DNA of 64,000 bases from Rhodocyclales bacterium (GTDB lineage Bacteria; Pseudomonadota; Gammaproteobacteria; Burkholderiales; Rhodocyclaceae): assembly GCA_028292505.1 (NCBI GenBank), contig JAQGMF010000038.1:1-64000 (forward strand), given 5' to 3'. Shown here piece after piece: positions 63,740 through 64,000 of this stretch. Each line of letters opens with the position of its first letter. Within the stretch, counting starts at the first letter, position 1. A program made the translations under genes and the position numbers. The notes beneath the pieces were generated by a model. The model made no database searches and had not been told where the DNA came from. It saw nothing but the letters and a program-made list of their open reading frames with translations.

Positions 63740-63907
63740 ATGCTGAGAAAAATTCGGAAAACAATTGCGCATCCGGCGCTTGCCATCGGCAGCACCCTGC
63801 TATGGGGCGTCGTGGAATTCGTGGCGCTGCAACGCTCAGCGCGCATGAGCCGTGGCAATAAGCATGGCGCAGGCAACACGGCTTTGCTTGGCCGCCACGG
63901 GCGTTGA
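63740..63907 (+). CDS. Small hypothetical protein, 55 aa
   Basis: ATG 63740 follows CGGAGAC by 7 bases. The product (MLRKIRKTIAHPALAIGSTL, then LWGVVEFVALQRSARMSRGN) has one hydrophobic stretch and a basic tail. No family is recognised. It overlaps, on the opposite strand, the PAS-like fragment, so at most one of the two is likely to be functional here. Confidence 0.45.
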   Translation: MLRKIRKTIAHPALAIGSTLLWGVVEFVALQRSARMSRGNKHGAGNTALLGRHGR

Positions 63908-64000
63908 GTTCACTTCGTCGTCTGGCATGAGATCGAAGAGAGTGTTGCCGAGAATTTCCTGCGCGGTATAACCCAGCAGCGTCAGCACACCTTCCGCGGC
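63836..64000 (-). CDS. PAS-like C-terminal fragment, continues beyond the window
   Basis: On the minus strand the frame open from position 64000 reads AAEGVLTLLGYTAQEILGNT then LFDLMPDDE, a good match to the beginning of a PAS domain. The remaining 24 residues to the TGA at 63836-63838 lose PAS character, so the gene may be frameshifted or truncated, or the domain may be terminal. Only the 3' end is visible. Confidence 0.4.
   Translation of the reverse strand, partial: AAEGVLTLLGYTAQEILGNTLFDLMPDDEVNSTPVAAKQSRVACAMLIATAHAR

Overview
The window reads as chromosome of a betaproteobacterium. It has high GC, dense gene packing with many 4-bp ATGA start/stop overlaps, a surE-pcm-nlpD-rpoS cluster, a complete kdpFABC-DE locus and an Aap-type amino-acid ABC transporter. 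The lineage is inferred from gene order and protein character only. No rRNA, tRNA, CRISPR array, insertion sequence or prophage was recognised.

Layout. 0-6.7 kb: a broken or partial citrate-synthase-like fragment, a DUF58/transglutaminase (TgpA-like) pair, an MltB-like lytic transglycosylase, cysC, a small membrane protein, a group II truncated haemoglobin and a DUF4256 protein. 6.9-20.8 kb: a 14-kb, one-strand glycan or protein-glycosylation locus. It holds two SPINDLY/GT41-type proteins, a GT2-like enzyme, fdtA/fdtB-like genes for a dTDP-3-amino-3,6-dideoxyhexose, a NeuD/PglD-type acyltransferase, two methyltransferases, a beta-propeller protein, a FemAB-like protein, a TPR-GT61 protein and an oxygenase-like protein. 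21.1-25.4 kb (minus): surE-pcm-nlpD-rpoS with a sulfotransferase appended 6 bp after rpoS. CysC upstream could supply PAPS for it. 25.6-36.1 kb: two MFS transporters, one divergent from a TetR gene with paired palindromes, a GAF-EAL protein, and aapJQMP interrupted by an antisense monooxygenase-like gene.

36.3-45.7 kb: a large FemAB-like protein; a signalling operon of hybrid kinase (CHASE3-GAF-HK-REC3), CheR, receiver-less CheB and a REC-kinase; Dps; and a small helical protein. 45.8-54.5 kb (minus): kdpE, kdpD, kdpC, kdpB, kdpA, kdpF, led by an extra 30-codon membrane peptide and a KdpE-box-like site. 54.6-56.9 kb: an AT-richer gene for a 751-residue protein with a PIN-like core, coiled coil and C-terminal membrane hairpin, unlike its surroundings. 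57.4-64 kb: a DMT transporter with a His-rich tail, a bacterial PRMT-like methyltransferase, DoxX, a fatty-acid desaturase, an alpha/beta hydrolase paired with an M14 peptidase, and a PAS-like fragment at the edge.

Several families of palindromic repeats (50-235 bp) fill most of the longer gaps, especially between convergent genes. One copy lies inside the coding sequence of the GT41 gene and is read in frame. The best candidates for something undescribed are the 751-aa PIN-like membrane protein and the glycosylation locus with its degenerate and repeat-invaded GT41 proteins.
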